Shown here: in pieces, positions 63,632-64,000 of the stretch | Position numbering within the stretch: position 1 is the first letter of the stretch | How the letters are laid out: each line of letters opens with the position of its first letter | DNA from: Desertibacillus haloalkaliphilus | GTDB taxonomy: Bacteria > Bacillota > Bacilli > Bacillales > KJ1-10-99 | Assembly (NCBI RefSeq): GCF_019039105.1 | Contig: NZ_JAHPIV010000001.1 | Span: 393,739 to 457,738 of the forward strand | Direction of reading: 5' to 3' | DNA: 64,000 nt | Program-made: the position numbers and the translations under genes | The notes under the pieces: model-generated | What the model was told of the DNA's origin: nothing | The model's database searches: none | Seen by the model: the letters and a program-made list of their open reading frames with translations, nothing else

Positions 63632-63871
63632 ATGTCAACAAGTACTGAAATGACAGAACAAGTACAAGAAGTATTAGAGAAATTACGTCCATTCTTACTA
63701 CGTGATGGTGGGGACGTTGAGCTAGTAGATATCGAAGACGGCATCGTTAAAGTCCGTTTAATGGGAGCTTGCGGTTCTTGCCCAAGTTCAACAATTACAC
63801 TAAAAGCAGGTATCGAGCGTGCATTGCTTGAAGAAGTACCTGGCGTTAAAGAGCTTGAACAAGTATTTTAA
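63632..63871 (+). CDS. yutI: NifU-like Fe-S scaffold domain protein YutI
   Basis: 79-aa NifU C-terminal domain. [16 protein letters not shown] and [18 protein letters not shown] with the CxxC that holds a [4Fe-4S] cluster. Delivers clusters to apo-proteins alongside YutM at 56 kb. ATG 63632 with AAAGGAG upstream; longer frame to 63587 is not used. Confidence 0.96.
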   Translation: MSTSTEMTEQVQEVLEKLRPFLLRDGGDVELVDIEDGIVKVRLMGACGSCPSSTITLKAGIERALLEEVPGVKELEQVF

Positions 63872-63877
63872 TTAAGA

Positions 63878-63915
63878 AAATCCCTATGGTGCTTAGCATC
63901 ATAGGGATTTTTTTG
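63878..63915 (+). terminator. Terminator of yutI
   Basis: AAAATCCCTATG pairs with CATAGGGATTTT, then TTT. Confidence 0.92.
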
Positions 63916-64000
63916 GTTCTAAGTCAAATGTTGGGGTAGGCTATGTGCCTACTCCCTACCCTATATGACTTTGAATTCCTTTCCATTGATGATGGAGTAA

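Overview
This window looks like chromosomal DNA of a spore-forming Bacillaceae bacterium, probably of the alkaliphilic or salt-tolerant Bacillus type. That reading rests on inference from content: gene blocks in the same order as Bacillus subtilis (bio operon; yugN-pgi-yugJ-yuzA-yugI plus alaR-alaT; yuiH/bioY-yuiF-pepA-yuiD-yuiC-yuiB-yuiA-ndh; yutM-dapF-yuzB-yutJ-yuzD-yutI), sporulation genes (sda, a Spo0E-like gene, cotJABC), moderate GC, and several sodium- or osmolyte-linked carriers (NSS, BCCT, YuiF, TRAP). Most genes are on the minus strand.

Layout. 1-5.1 kb: biotin operon bioW-A-F-D-I behind a promoter with a BirA-type operator. 5.1-8.8 kb: a TPR-like protein of unknown role and an HD-GYP phosphodiesterase. 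8.9-17.5 kb: a probable zinc-starvation island with three COG0523 metallochaperone GTPases, a permease with its TIGR03943 partner, an FAD protein, a methyltransferase, a ferredoxin and MoaB, with four Zur-like boxes upstream of the transcription units. 17.6-28.2 kb: tRNA-Ala, a secreted stalk-domain protein and the yug/ala block. 28.4-32.1 kb: luxS, a GDPD gene and a PH-like membrane protein, flanked by two arrays of long structured repeats. 32.1-43 kb: HU, a RlaP-like nucleotidyltransferase, DegV, BCCT, YuiH, BioY, an MFS/MarR pair and YuiF. 43-46 kb: TRAP dicarboxylate transporter. 46.4-54.1 kb: PepA to type II NADH dehydrogenase, the latter with a Rex-like site. 54.1-64 kb: small sporulation regulators, YutM, MqnE, cotJ operon, DapF, YuzB, an in-frame TetR/flavoprotein fusion, YuzD and YutI.

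How the parts work together. BioWAFDI makes biotin from pimeloyl-CoA, and BioY 32 kb away imports it; both have nearly the same promoter/operator design. NDH-2, the YutJ-like flavoprotein, MqnE (menaquinone precursor), YutM and YutI (Fe-S assembly) form a loose respiratory/redox theme in the last 12 kb.

The most unusual content is noncoding. (1) Five full copies plus one partial copy of a ~215-nt element in two arrays, with compensatory base changes in at least three helices. (2) A second, ~85-nt structured element present twice, on opposite strands, also with compensatory changes. (3) Paired 13-bp REP-like palindromes at a fixed 21-bp offset, in three places. (4) Two further short interspersed repeat families. 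The most unusual protein is the TetR-NDH-2-like fusion at 61.4-63.0 kb. No CRISPR array, prophage or insertion sequence was seen.
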